The notes below the pieces were generated by a model, which saw nothing but the letters and a program-made list of their open reading frames with translations, searched no databases and was not told where the DNA came from. The position numbers and the translations under genes are program-made. A stretch of 64,000 nt of DNA from an uncultured Alphaproteobacteria bacterium (GTDB taxonomy: Bacteria > Pseudomonadota > Alphaproteobacteria > RF32 > CAG-239), in assembly GCA_934271715.1 (NCBI GenBank), contig CAKQRZ010000008.1, forward strand, positions 1-64,000, written 5' to 3'. Below, piece after piece: positions 25,468 through 33,226 of this stretch; position 1 is the first letter of the stretch; each line of letters opens with the position of its first letter.

Positions 25468-26329
25468 GGCATTGAAAAAGCGGATTAAGGTTACGGAAGA
25501 TTTGCGTGAGATAGTCGGCACTATGAAAGCGCTGTCTTCGGTCAGTATTTTGCAATATGAACAAGCAAATACGGCGCTGGCGCAATATCGCCGCAACCTT
25601 AAAGACGCTTTTCATGCTCTGATTAAACAAGGCGGTCTGCCAAAAAATGAGGTAAAAACCGCTCAAAACCGGCAGTTGGTTATTTTAATCGGTACCGATA
25701 ACGGAATGGTCGGCAAGTTTAATAAAGAAATTTTGGACAAAGCTAAAGCTGATTTAAAAAAACAAGGCGTTTCGCTTAAAAATACTTTATTTTTGACCGT
25801 GGGTAAAAGAATCGGCGGGTTGGCTATGCAAAGCAACTTAAAACTTTATGCAAAATATGCTGTCGCTAATTCGGTGAAAATGGTTAATACCATTGCCGAA
25901 ACCGTGATTATGAAAATTGACGAGGCAACGCGTAAAGAACACATCACAAATGTTTGCGTTTGGTATCATAAGCGCAATAAAAATGAGCCGGTGAGCGTGC
26001 AAAAACAACAGATTATTCCGTTTGATTTTGCCGCTTATCAAAAGCTGAAAGAAAAGCCGTGGGAAACAAATAATATTCCTTTGATTCCGATTGAGCGCAA
26101 AAAAATGTTTGCCGCCTTGCTGAATGAATATTTAACCATTGCCTTGGCCAGTCAGCTTAACTATTCGCTGGCGGCGGAGCATTATACGCGTATGACCAAT
26201 ATGCAAAATGCCGAAAAAAATATTGATGAGAGTTTGGAACAGATGAATTTGGAATATCAGCAAGAGCGGCAAGAAAATATTACCGATGAGCTGATAGATG
26301 TTATTTCCGGCGCCGAAGCGGTAAAATAG
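25457..26329 (+). CDS. atpG: N-type ATPase F1 subunit gamma
   Basis: A 290-residue central stalk subunit. The N-terminal helix EALKKRIKVTEDLREIVGTMKALSSVS and the C-terminal helix (LASQLNYSLAAEHYTRMTNMQNAEKNID) form the coiled-coil shaft. The Rossmann-like middle (QLVILIGTDNGMVGKFN) replaces the canonical SDRGLCG and is usual for the N-type. It is the last gene of the operon; no delta gene follows. Confidence 0.88.
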   Translation: MTIEALKKRIKVTEDLREIVGTMKALSSVSILQYEQANTALAQYRRNLKDAFHALIKQGGLPKNEVKTAQNRQLVILIGTDNGMVGKFNKEILDKAKADLKKQGVSLKNTLFLTVGKRIGGLAMQSNLKLYAKYAVANSVKMVNTIAETVIMKIDEATRKEHITNVCVWYHKRNKNEPVSVQKQQIIPFDFAAYQKLKEKPWETNNIPLIPIERKKMFAALLNEYLTIALASQLNYSLAAEHYTRMTNMQNAEKNIDESLEQMNLEYQQERQENITDELIDVISGAEAVK

Positions 26330-26392
26330 ATGTATCAAAGGGCGGAGAATTTAAGCTAAAAACACTTGAAAACTCCGCCTCATCATGTTATC

Positions 26393-26464
26393 TTACTTTA
26401 AGAAGATAATGATGATTTTAAGTATAAGAATTATTATACTTAGCACTTTGACAGTGGTGCTCAT
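26393..26464 (-). CDS. Tiny hydrophobic peptide, candidate type I toxin (locus 3)
   Basis: A 23-residue peptide. It begins MSTTVKVLS, has the core IIILILKIII and ends IFLK. It is nearly identical in the core to the peptide at 17917, while residues 2-5 differ. AAAGGATAAGAA precedes the ATG. It lies between atpG and a pilin-like gene, with a divergent sRNA promoter 70 nt away. The downstream GATGAGGCGGAG hairpin is shared with locus 1, so the whole locus was duplicated. The toxin role is inferred. Confidence 0.6.
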   Translation of the reverse strand: MSTTVKVLSIIILILKIIIIFLK

Positions 26465-26533
26465 TTCTTATCCTTTCAGCCCATTAGGGCGGTTGGGAAA
26501 GAAATTGAACTCCGGCATAAAATCAAAAAATGT

Positions 26534-26562
26534 TTGACATTTAGAGGTTTTTATGCCATACT
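26534..26562 (+). promoter_or_regulatory. Promoter of sRNA at toxin-like locus 3
   Basis: TTGACA (26534-26539) and CATACT (26557-26562) with 17-nt spacing, directed away from the tiny ORF. Confidence 0.7.
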
Positions 26563-26568
26563 TCCAAT

Positions 26569-26650
26569 ATCAGGTAGGAAGTTGGATGTTCAACTTCTTT
26601 CCATTGTTGGAAAAAAGCCAAGTAGTTGCCGCTACAAGGCTTTTTATTTA
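26569..26650 (+). ncRNA. Small RNA of about 82 nt, candidate antitoxin (locus 3)
   Basis: It runs from a consensus promoter to a terminator (AAAAAGCC...GTAG/CTAC...GGCTTTTT). The 5' part AGGTAGGAAGTTGG resembles the AGTTGAGGAAGTT seed of the locus 1 sRNA and can pair imperfectly with CTTTCCCAACC in the leader of the minus-strand tiny ORF. An internal GAAGTTG/CAACTTC hairpin is also shared with locus 1. Confidence 0.55.
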
Positions 26651-26737
26651 TATCTAAGCTAAACTAAAAAGTCAAACTAAAATTATTTACAATTTTTTGA
26701 TGCCATTAAAGAAATAAAAAAAAGCCGGAAATACAAA

Positions 26738-26763
26738 ACAGGGGCGTGTTTACGCCCCAAAAC
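26738..26763 (-). terminator. Terminator of the pilin-like gene at 26783
   Basis: On the minus strand GGGGCGT, loop AA, ACGCCCC is followed by a moderately T-rich tract (TGTTTTGT). Confidence 0.55.
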
Positions 26764-26782
26764 CCAAAAGAATAGGGGGAGC

Positions 26783-27610
26783 TTAATTGCCAATAACACC
26801 TTCTTTGAAGGTAATCTGTACAAATCTATCTTCACCACGGCAAATGGTGGCAACTGCGGAAATAAGCCGTTGGTCGTTGAAGTCTAAGGTGCCTTTTTTA
26901 GATGATTCATCATATTTATCGCCATCATCACCTATGTAATTATGTTTTATTTCAAGATCATACATTCCATTAGCAGCATACGTACACTTATACATAGATT
27001 CTTGTCCCTTATCCAGACATTTACCCATTTCATCAGGATCACTCATATCAAAGCATTTTTTCATTTCCTCCACCGCTTTATTCATACATTTATACTGAGC
27101 GTCTTCGTCATCGTCCTCGTTCTCTGGACCTTGAGATGAAATATGTACAGTTTCAACACTCTCTTTTAAGGGAATGGCGATATTATTAACAGCAGCCAAA
27201 CACATTTCCGGTACTTTAGGTTTGAAAACTATAGAATCGGCTTCCATCCAAATATCTCCCAACCCTGAATCTGCGCAATCTTCCCAACTATCAGGACAAA
27301 GGCCTAAAGCTTTTCTTTGTTCAAGAGCACCTGGAATAATAAACGATTTGTCCTTGCTTGCGTATTCGTGGGCAGCTGCAATCAGTTGGTTTGTTTCGGC
27401 AATGATTTTATTAACCTTAAACTGAGTCATCGCTTTGGAATAACCGGCAATACCGCCGACAGTAAGAACTGCAATTATTGCCAAAACACCGAGCATTTCT
27501 ATCATGCTGCGCCCGGCTGAACAAACGTCATTGCGAGGAGTGTAACGACGAAGCAATCCAGAACCCTTGCCCCTGCTCTTTCCGTTGAAAAATTCTATAC
27601 TCTTAAACAT
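26783..27610 (-). CDS. Type IV pilin-like protein with repeat-derived leader
   Basis: A 275-residue protein. The leader MFKSIEFFNGKSRGKGSG-LLRRYTPRNDV-CSAG includes a translated palindromic repeat (GTCATTGCGAGGAGTG type) and is followed by RSMIEMLGVLAIIAVLTVGG, the prepilin helix. The globular part is more acidic than its relatives (PENEDDDEDAQ) and has many Cys and Met (YKCMNKAVEEMKKCFDM). The C-terminus lacks the YC...LC..C tail of the others, so it is a divergent subgroup. GGAGAAATAAG supports the start. The leader would be cut off by prepilin peptidase, which explains tolerance of the repeat. Confidence 0.75.
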   Translation of the reverse strand: MFKSIEFFNGKSRGKGSGLLRRYTPRNDVCSAGRSMIEMLGVLAIIAVLTVGGIAGYSKAMTQFKVNKIIAETNQLIAAAHEYASKDKSFIIPGALEQRKALGLCPDSWEDCADSGLGDIWMEADSIVFKPKVPEMCLAAVNNIAIPLKESVETVHISSQGPENEDDDEDAQYKCMNKAVEEMKKCFDMSDPDEMGKCLDKGQESMYKCTYAANGMYDLEIKHNYIGDDGDKYDESSKKGTLDFNDQRLISAVATICRGEDRFVQITFKEGVIGN

Positions 27611-28086
27611 CTTATTTCTCCTATTCTGTGTAAAAAAAACGACCGTTATTTTTACACAGCAAAACAGGCGGCAATAAAATGTTGTAAAAACAGCAAAAAA
27701 TATCGAAAATATAAAAAGTTATTGCAAATTCCGGCAACCTTTGCTAGACTATAAAAAACAGCCTAAAAACTGTCCATTTTAAACGGTCGTTTTTTTTACA
27801 CAATTGAGGTTGTTACAACTATTTGATTTTATCATCAACTTTACCTAAAAACTATTCATAAGGTATGCTTTTACAAGCAATTACTTTGTTTATTATACTT
27901 TATTTCTTCCATTTTTCTTTAATCGCATATTTCCTTTAGTATTGTTGTTTTTTTATGAAATACACGATTCTTTTTTATTCTCTATCGTTCGTTTTCTGTT
28001 TTTAGTTTACAAATTACAGTCCGAATCATAAAAATGATTGCTAAAATTATATTTATCTTCTATAATTTTGCGACAAAGGAAAGAAT
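27611..28086. other. Gene-free 476-nt AT-rich region with an inverted repeat pair
   Basis: TGTGTAAAAAAAACGACCGTT (27628-27648) recurs inverted at 27781-27803 as AACGGTCG plus a T8 run and ACACA. The same sequence opens the window at 1-22. Inside the pair, TTGCAA-17 nt-TAGACT (about 27723-27751) is a possible promoter toward the right. TTTACA-18 nt-TATACT lies near 27872-27901. No gene is seen. Confidence 0.5.
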
Positions 28087-29127
28087 ATGGCAGAAGTAAT
28101 TACATTCGGATGCCGCTTGAATGCGTATGAATCCGAAGTTTTAAAAGAAAAATTGAAGGATGTTGACAATCTAATAGTTGTTAACACCTGTGCTGTTACC
28201 GGTGAAGCAGAACGCCAATGCCGGCAGACCATTCGCAAACTTCGCCGAGAAAATCCGCAGGCTAAAATCGTAGTAACCGGTTGCTCGGCACAAGTCAGCT
28301 CTGCCAAATTGGCAGAAATGCCTGAAGTTGACCTTGTTTTGGGTAATAAAGAAAAAAAAGAAATAGAAAAATATATTGCCGAACCAGATACTGATTTTCG
28401 CAAAAACATTGTCAGCGACATCGCCGAAGATTCCGCCTGCGATGATTTTATGATTACCGGCTTTGAGGGAAGACACAAGGCATTTTTGCAAATTCAGCAA
28501 GGTTGCAACCACCGCTGCACTTATTGCATTATTCCATTTGCCCGCGGCCATAATCGCTCGGTTCCGCTGCCGCTCATTATAAAGCAAATTAAAAAACTAA
28601 TACAGCAAGGATTTAAGGAAATCTGCCTGACCGGTGTAGATATTTGCTCGTATGAGCCGTCTTTCAGCGGTGTTGTCGCTGATATTTTAGAACAAATACC
28701 TGAGCTTCCTTGTTTGCAGTTTGGTTCATTGGACCCTGCGGCGATTGACAACGATTTTATACATTTATTAAAACAATATAAAAATATTGATTCGCATTTT
28801 CATTTTTCCATTCAATCCGGCGACAATCTGATATTAAAACGCATGGGGCGCCGACACAGCCGCGAAGATGTAATTGCCTTGTGTCTAAAGATAAAAGAAA
28901 TACGGCCGGATGCCGTTTTCAGCGCGGATTTTATTTGCGGATTTCCAACCGAAACAATCAATGCTTTTGAAAATACATGTAAGTTGGTTACGGAAGCCGG
29001 CTTACACAAACTGCATGTTTTTCCATATTCGGAACGTGAGGGAACTCCTGCCGCGCGTATGCCTCAGCTGCCTATGGAAGAACGACGCCGCCGCGCTGCG
29101 ATTTTAAGAGATTTAAGCAAGGAGTAA
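28087..29127 (+). CDS. mtaB: tRNA t6A37 methylthiotransferase MtaB-like (short form)
   Basis: A 346-residue radical SAM enzyme that adds a methylthio group to t6A at position 37 of certain tRNAs. The N-terminal cluster cysteines are in FGCRLN, NTCAVT and VTGCSAQ. The radical SAM motif CNHRCTYC lies at about residue 147. It ends soon after ERRRRAAILRDL and so lacks the C-terminal TRAM RNA-binding domain of usual MtaB (over 400 residues). ftsY starts five nt later. The truncation is real in this sequence; its effect is unknown. Confidence 0.85.
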   Translation: MAEVITFGCRLNAYESEVLKEKLKDVDNLIVVNTCAVTGEAERQCRQTIRKLRRENPQAKIVVTGCSAQVSSAKLAEMPEVDLVLGNKEKKEIEKYIAEPDTDFRKNIVSDIAEDSACDDFMITGFEGRHKAFLQIQQGCNHRCTYCIIPFARGHNRSVPLPLIIKQIKKLIQQGFKEICLTGVDICSYEPSFSGVVADILEQIPELPCLQFGSLDPAAIDNDFIHLLKQYKNIDSHFHFSIQSGDNLILKRMGRRHSREDVIALCLKIKEIRPDAVFSADFICGFPTETINAFENTCKLVTEAGLHKLHVFPYSEREGTPAARMPQLPMEERRRRAAILRDLSKE

Positions 29128-29132
29128 AAATT

Positions 29133-30044
29133 ATGAGTAATTTCTGGCAAAAATTAGGATTGGGACTAAAAAAATCTTCCGATAAAATAAGTGGCGGATT
29201 AACCGATATTTTTAGCAAAAAAAAATTGGATTCGGCTTCTTTAGCGGAGCTTGAAGACCTGCTTCTAATTTCTGACATGGGCGTAAAAGCTTCTGAAAAA
29301 TTATTATCGGATTTTGCCGCACAAAAACTGGATAAAGATATTACTCCAGAAGAAATTCGTCAGCTTTTGGCTAAAAAAATAGAAAACATATTAAAACCGT
29401 GTGAGCAAAAATTTTCGGTTGCAGATGTCAAACCTTATGTTATTTTGATGGTTGGCGTCAATGGCGCTGGGAAAACCACAACAATTGGTAAATTAGCGGC
29501 AAAATTGCAGGCTCAAGGCAAAAAAATATCATTTATCGCCGGAGACACGTTTCGCGCTGCTGCTGTTGAACAGCTAAAAGTTTGGGCAAATCGCCTTAAT
29601 ATTCCTATATTCAGCGGAACTGACGGCTGTGACAGCGCAGGCTTGTGCTATGATGGCCTGCAGCAGGCAATCAAAAACGGCGATGACGTAGTTTTTATAG
29701 ACACCGCTGGACGCTTGCAAAATAAAAATGGTCTTATGGATGAACTTAAAAAAATTATCAAAGTTATGAAAAAAGTCATTCCGGAAGCACCGCATAAAGT
29801 TTTATTAACAATTGATGCCGCGACCGGTCAGAATGCCCTTTCACAAATTCAGATATTCAAAGACACCGCAGAGGTAAACGGTTTGATTGTAACAAAGTTG
29901 GACGGCTCGGCAAAAGGCGGCATAATTGTCGCTGCTGCTGAAGAATTTGCCTTGCCTGTATATTTTATCGGTGTTGGAGAACAAATAGAAGATTTAGACT
30001 CATTCAACGCACATGACTATGCAAACGCCCTGCTCGGTTTATAA
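29133..30044 (+). CDS. ftsY: Signal recognition particle receptor FtsY
   Basis: A 303-residue SRP GTPase that docks ribosome-SRP complexes at the membrane. The N domain is residues 1-95. In the G domain, G1 is GVNGAGKTTTIGKLA (about 108), then DTFRAAAVEQL, DTAGRLQNK (G3), TKLDGSAKGG (G4 and after) and GVGEQIEDLDSF at the end. The N-terminal acidic A domain is very short, as in many Alphaproteobacteria. It is co-transcribed with mtaB; GGAG precedes the ATG. Confidence 0.95.
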   Translation: MSNFWQKLGLGLKKSSDKISGGLTDIFSKKKLDSASLAELEDLLLISDMGVKASEKLLSDFAAQKLDKDITPEEIRQLLAKKIENILKPCEQKFSVADVKPYVILMVGVNGAGKTTTIGKLAAKLQAQGKKISFIAGDTFRAAAVEQLKVWANRLNIPIFSGTDGCDSAGLCYDGLQQAIKNGDDVVFIDTAGRLQNKNGLMDELKKIIKVMKKVIPEAPHKVLLTIDAATGQNALSQIQIFKDTAEVNGLIVTKLDGSAKGGIIVAAAEEFALPVYFIGVGEQIEDLDSFNAHDYANALLGL

Positions 30045-30090
30045 AAAAAGTTTTACTTATATTATTATGTTTCATTAAAATTTTTATGTT

Positions 30091-30690
30091 ATGAATATTT
30101 TTAGAAAATTGCAAAAGGACTTTCCTTTATATTTAGGCAAGTTCATTGTTTTACTCAAAGAGAATTTCAGTTTTGCCGGCTGCAAGCCTGTACATGCCTA
30201 TTCTGACGCCGAAATTGACCTCACACCCAACCCTCGTTTATACATCGGTTTGAGCGAAGATGAGCGTTTGGAAAAAATCAAGCAGAATTTGGCTTATGTT
30301 TGGGCAGACGGGTATGAAAGCAAAAAATTGGAAAGCCGAAATATTCCTTATTTGGGAATTCGCCTTACTCCGAGTCTGGTTTTGCATGAAATGATTGGCG
30401 GAGGGCGCGGCTATGACTTGGCAAAAGCTCAGAAATTAGCAAAAAAATGTCAGGCTCGTTTTCTTACACAAAATGAGTATCGCGAAGTTTTGTATTGCTG
30501 GGACGCTATTACCAAAATGCGCCTGATTGCCTGTGATTTTCCTTTGGAAAAAGCACTGATGTGGGTATATACGGGCGAAGATGCTGAACAGGATAATGAT
30601 TACAAATACCACTTATGCACCCAAAGCGGCGAAGTTATCTGGTACAGCGAATGGGATGACGATGGCAACGTTTTACTGGCCTTGCGTTAA
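30091..30690 (+). CDS. Conserved hypothetical protein, 199 residues
   Basis: A soluble protein without signal peptide. Recognisable parts are LEKIKQNLAYVWADGYESK, GGGRGYDLAKAQKLAKKC and the aromatic C-terminus WYSEWDDDGNVLLALR. I recognise no family. It is alone, 46 nt after ftsY, with its own strong terminator. A role cannot be suggested from sequence. Confidence 0.55.
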   Translation: MNIFRKLQKDFPLYLGKFIVLLKENFSFAGCKPVHAYSDAEIDLTPNPRLYIGLSEDERLEKIKQNLAYVWADGYESKKLESRNIPYLGIRLTPSLVLHEMIGGGRGYDLAKAQKLAKKCQARFLTQNEYREVLYCWDAITKMRLIACDFPLEKALMWVYTGEDAEQDNDYKYHLCTQSGEVIWYSEWDDDGNVLLALR

Positions 30691-30697
30691 TGTAAAA

Positions 30698-30733
30698 AAA
30701 CAGTTCTGAGCCTTGCTTCAGGACTGTTTTTTT
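30698..30733 (+). terminator. Terminator after the 199-residue hypothetical gene
   Basis: AACAGT-CTGA and TCAG-ACTGTT form the stem, followed by T7. Confidence 0.8.
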
Positions 30734-30735
30734 AT

Positions 30736-30765
30736 TTATCGCAGTTTTATTCCAACGTTTTGATT
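30736..30765 (-). pseudogene. Remnant of a pilin-like gene 3' end
   Basis: On the minus strand this stretch reads NVGIKLR and a stop, close to the last codons (DIGIKLR) of the intact pilin-like gene ending at 32173. The rest of that gene is absent here. The phase-variable pilin promoter begins just beyond. This looks like a recombination scar between pilin loci. Confidence 0.5.
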
Positions 30766-30771
30766 TTGCGG

Positions 30772-30801
30772 TTGACTTATGGAGTGCGGCTGGTGTAGAA
30801 T
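30772..30801 (+). promoter_or_regulatory. Conserved promoter of phase-variable pilin locus, copy 2
   Basis: TTGACT (30772-30777) and TAGAAT (30796-30801), 18-nt spacing, identical boxes to those at 1003 and 44898. Confidence 0.65.
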
Positions 30802-30838
30802 AAATGCTGTAATTAACCTAAAATAAGAGGAAAGAAAG

Positions 30839-30895
30839 ATGAAAAATAAGCAATCAAAAGGTCTCTCTCTCTCTCTGCAAATCCTAAACATCTGA
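30839..30895 (+). CDS. Leader ORF cut short by the TC tract, copy 2
   Basis: An ATG after AAGAGGAAAGAAAG. With the 15-nt tract (30862-30876) it encodes MKNKQSKGLSLSLQILNI and stops. A 13- or 19-nt tract would carry the frame on without a stop to 32091 (about 416 residues for 13 nt). The stretch after the tract in that frame (SANPKHLIKGAFSAVQHVF) is shared with copies 1 and 3. Confidence 0.5.
   Translation: MKNKQSKGLSLSLQILNI
30862..30876 (+). repeat. (TC)7T dinucleotide tract, candidate phase switch, copy 2
   Basis: 15 nt of TC within the translated leader, one unit shorter than copy 1. Confidence 0.7.
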
Positions 30896-31035
30896 TTAAA
30901 GGCGCTTTTTCTGCCGTTCAGCACGTTTTTACAGGGTTTGGCACAAAAATTGATACTTTCGGTAATAACCAGCACAGAAGCAATATAACAGGAGGCACTA
31001 AGCTAGCGTCTCCAGCACCAGTCATTCTATGCCTT

Positions 31036-32091
31036 GTGCCTAAAATCTTCTGGCAACAAGTCTCTTACCTAATCAATAAATTAGCTTTATTATTGCATAA
31101 GTGCTGGGGACGAGGGTTCAACGTCTTTTCCGCCTCCACTCTCAGCGTCATTCTTCGCCGGTACTCCCTGCTGGAAGTACCACGGCGGAGAATCCATAAC
31201 GTCATTGCTAAAGCAATGTCAATAAGCGTTGCCGTTGGCAACAAGGTCATGGATACTCGTCTGCCACAGCCTGCGGGGTGTGACGACAAGTATGACGTTC
31301 CGTGTTTGGGCTATAGATTGCTTCGCTGCGCTCGCAATGACGCCGAAAGGAACAACATCACATTTAAGAGTTTGGATGTCGTGCGTCAATACGCCGCACT
31401 TTGGGAGCGACGTGTACAACGAGGTACACGAGCGAGAAAAGCGCTAGTAGTGACCCGACAGGCAAACCCGCTAGGTCGGTCTATGATAGAAATGCTCGGC
31501 GTACTTGCGATTATTGCCGTATTAACTGTGGGAGGCATCGCCGGTTACTCAAAAGCTATGGAAATGTGGAAAATCAATAAGCTGACAGAAGAATACAGCA
31601 TGTTGATTTTTGGGATGATGAGCCACATAGACGATGCCCGAAAACTGACTGTTTATAGAGAAGGAGAATTCGGAGATACAACATATATGAATGATGTCGC
31701 TGAAGCGGAAAGTCTAATTCCGCCGACATGGACGAAAAATGATACCAGAGGTACAATATATGTAACAGAGCTGGGCAATTTAGTCGGTATAATGTCCCGT
31801 AATTCTAAATTAACTATTGAGCTTGGTTTTTATAATTATGAAGCATTTGCCGCAGATGCTATGTCGCCTAAATTTTGCCAATCCATTTATGACAAAATTG
31901 TTGTACCGCTCAACAGCTCGTTATATGTGGCTGAAAAGTACAATAATGGCCTTGGTACAAATTCTAATTACTACGGCAATGATTATTGTGCAAACGGTAA
32001 AAAATGCATAAAGAGTTTGACACCGGTGCAAATCAAAACGTTATGTAAAAATTGCAACGTGGACAGATGCTCTGTAGTTATCAGATTTTAA
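31036..32091 (+). CDS. Type IV pilin-like protein behind a TC tract (probably phase-variable, OFF)
   Basis: The open frame gives 351 residues from a GTG at 31036, but it continues open upstream to the TC tract. No ribosome-binding site supports the GTG, and the true start is probably the ATG at 30839 in an ON cell. The leader contains at least three translated palindromic repeats (including VILRRYSLLEVPRRR and LLRCARND types). A segment from about 31375 to 31478 (DVVRQYAALWERRVQRGTRA) is shared with the locus at 45119. The pilin part starts at LGRSMIEMLGVLAIIAVLTV (about 31472) and ends with the usual cysteine tail (YCANGKKCIKSL, LCKNC, CSVVIRF). A terminator follows. Confidence 0.7.
   Translation: MPKIFWQQVSYLINKLALLLHKCWGRGFNVFSASTLSVILRRYSLLEVPRRRIHNVIAKAMSISVAVGNKVMDTRLPQPAGCDDKYDVPCLGYRLLRCARNDAERNNITFKSLDVVRQYAALWERRVQRGTRARKALVVTRQANPLGRSMIEMLGVLAIIAVLTVGGIAGYSKAMEMWKINKLTEEYSMLIFGMMSHIDDARKLTVYREGEFGDTTYMNDVAEAESLIPPTWTKNDTRGTIYVTELGNLVGIMSRNSKLTIELGFYNYEAFAADAMSPKFCQSIYDKIVVPLNSSLYVAEKYNNGLGTNSNYYGNDYCANGKKCIKSLTPVQIKTLCKNCNVDRCSVVIRF
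31146..31343 (+). repeat. Cluster of palindromic elements inside a pilin leader, copy 2
   Basis: 31146-31223 matches 1261-1339, about 31238-31302 matches 1355-1420, and 31311-31343 is a TTGCTTCGCTGCGCTCGCAA-type repeat. A further element similar to the palindrome at 33151 lies at about 31014-31057. All are read in frame in the leader. Confidence 0.65.
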
Positions 32092-32130
32092 ATAGCCTAA
32101 ACTCGGATAGCCTGTATATAAAGCATATCA

Positions 32131-32167
32131 AAAAAACAGTTTTGGTTTTGAACTCTGAACTGTTTTT
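32131..32167 (+). terminator. Terminator between convergent pilin-like genes
   Basis: AACAGTT and AACTGTT form the stem around a 17-nt loop, followed by T7. Confidence 0.6.
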
Positions 32168-32172
32168 TTGAT

Positions 32173-32826
32173 TTATCGCAATTTTATTCCAATATCGCAT
32201 TCCTTGTCTTTGGTATTGCAAATTTGACAGGCCTTATGAAAATCGTCTAAAGTTGAACTTGCCAAACAGTTATCTCCGTCACGACAATAACCATCGCCCC
32301 AAAAATCTGTAATCTTCCAACCGCCCTCATTATATGAAACATTTGCTTTATAAAGCGCCGAATGTAATGGATATATTACATTATTAAACAAATCCAGACA
32401 TAACTTTTCAGAAAAATCAGCGGTTATAGTTTTTCCGTCATCCCCGGTAACTCTTCCGCCGAGATAAATATCCATTGCAACACCTTTGCCGTAATCAAAT
32501 TTCATTGAATAAAAAGCTACACTATTGCCTTGAGCATCACTGAACCAAATATCATTATGTTTCTGCCAGTTTTCTGGAACAATATTTGCAGCTTGTAAGA
32601 CCTCGGCTAAACCTGTTTGCTTATCTGGATTAACACGCAAAAAATGTTCTTTATATTCCACTAATCCTTGGATAATTCCACCGTATTCTGCTATCAGCTT
32701 GTTAACCTTGAACTTTTCCATAGCCTTGGAATATCCGGCAATTCCGGCAACTGATAATACAGCAATAATCGCCAACACGCCCAACATTTCTATCATTGAC
32801 CGGCCTTTTTCAAAATTCTTATACAT
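32173..32826 (-). CDS. Type IV pilin-like protein with structured leader
   Basis: A 217-residue protein, closest relative of the gene at 334. Leader MYKNFEKG, then RSMIEMLGVLAIIAVLSVAG, and a cysteine-rich tail (YCRDGDNCLASSTL, CQICNTKDKECDIGIKLR). The ATG at 32826 is chosen over an in-frame ATG at 32856 because GGAG lies before it and the region up to the start codon matches copy 1. The same structured leader RNA lies upstream, so both genes are probably under the same control. Confidence 0.8.
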   Translation of the reverse strand: MYKNFEKGRSMIEMLGVLAIIAVLSVAGIAGYSKAMEKFKVNKLIAEYGGIIQGLVEYKEHFLRVNPDKQTGLAEVLQAANIVPENWQKHNDIWFSDAQGNSVAFYSMKFDYGKGVAMDIYLGGRVTGDDGKTITADFSEKLCLDLFNNVIYPLHSALYKANVSYNEGGWKITDFWGDGYCRDGDNCLASSTLDDFHKACQICNTKDKECDIGIKLR

Positions 32827-32862
32827 ATTTCCAACTCCGTTTAATTTATTATACATAAAACA

Positions 32863-33085
32863 AAACCCGCCATAAAAGCGGGCGGATGTTCAGAAACCGT
32901 ACAAGATTAAACGGCTCGGCTTATTCAGCGCATAGCCTTATTTAGCCGACATCCGTCCAACGGAAATCGGCAAACATATTTAAAGTCGTTTGCAAACGAC
33001 TAATCTTGTAAAAGGGTTTCTGACGCCCTAAAAGTGCTGTCGCACTTTCACTTATTACTTTAACGAAACAAACCAAAAATGTAAA
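32863..33085 (-). ncRNA. Structured leader RNA with terminator, copy 2
   Basis: On the minus strand this repeats the elements of the leader at 106-303: AGTCGTTTGCAAACGACT (32984-33001), the GCCGA...TCGGC hairpin (32945-32971), the GGCT/AGCC region, and a terminator CCCGC (32882-32878)/GCGGG (32870-32866) with TTTTGTTTTA. CGGATGT and ACATCCG are also kept. The terminator has a G-C pair where copy 1 has G-T, so pairing rather than sequence is preserved. It ends about 35 nt before the ATG. Confidence 0.55.
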
Positions 33086-33150
33086 GCAGAAAATCTTGGC
33101 ATACAAAAATACGGCTGCTATTTTCCAGCAACCGGCACAAGCAAACATTA

Positions 33151-33194
33151 TCCAGCACCAGTCATCCTAGGCCTTGTGCCTAGGATCTTCTGGA
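33151..33194 (+). repeat. Palindromic element left of the GIY-YIG gene
   Basis: TCCTAGGCCTTGTGCCTAGGA is the palindromic core inside a 44-nt unit starting TCCAGCACCAGTC. The inverted copy at 33575-33615 matches over about 40 nt. Decayed versions lie at about 1540-1590, 31014-31057 and 52405-52435. Confidence 0.75.
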
Positions 33195-33226
33195 AACAAA
33201 ATCCTAACCAAAATCAATAAAACAGC

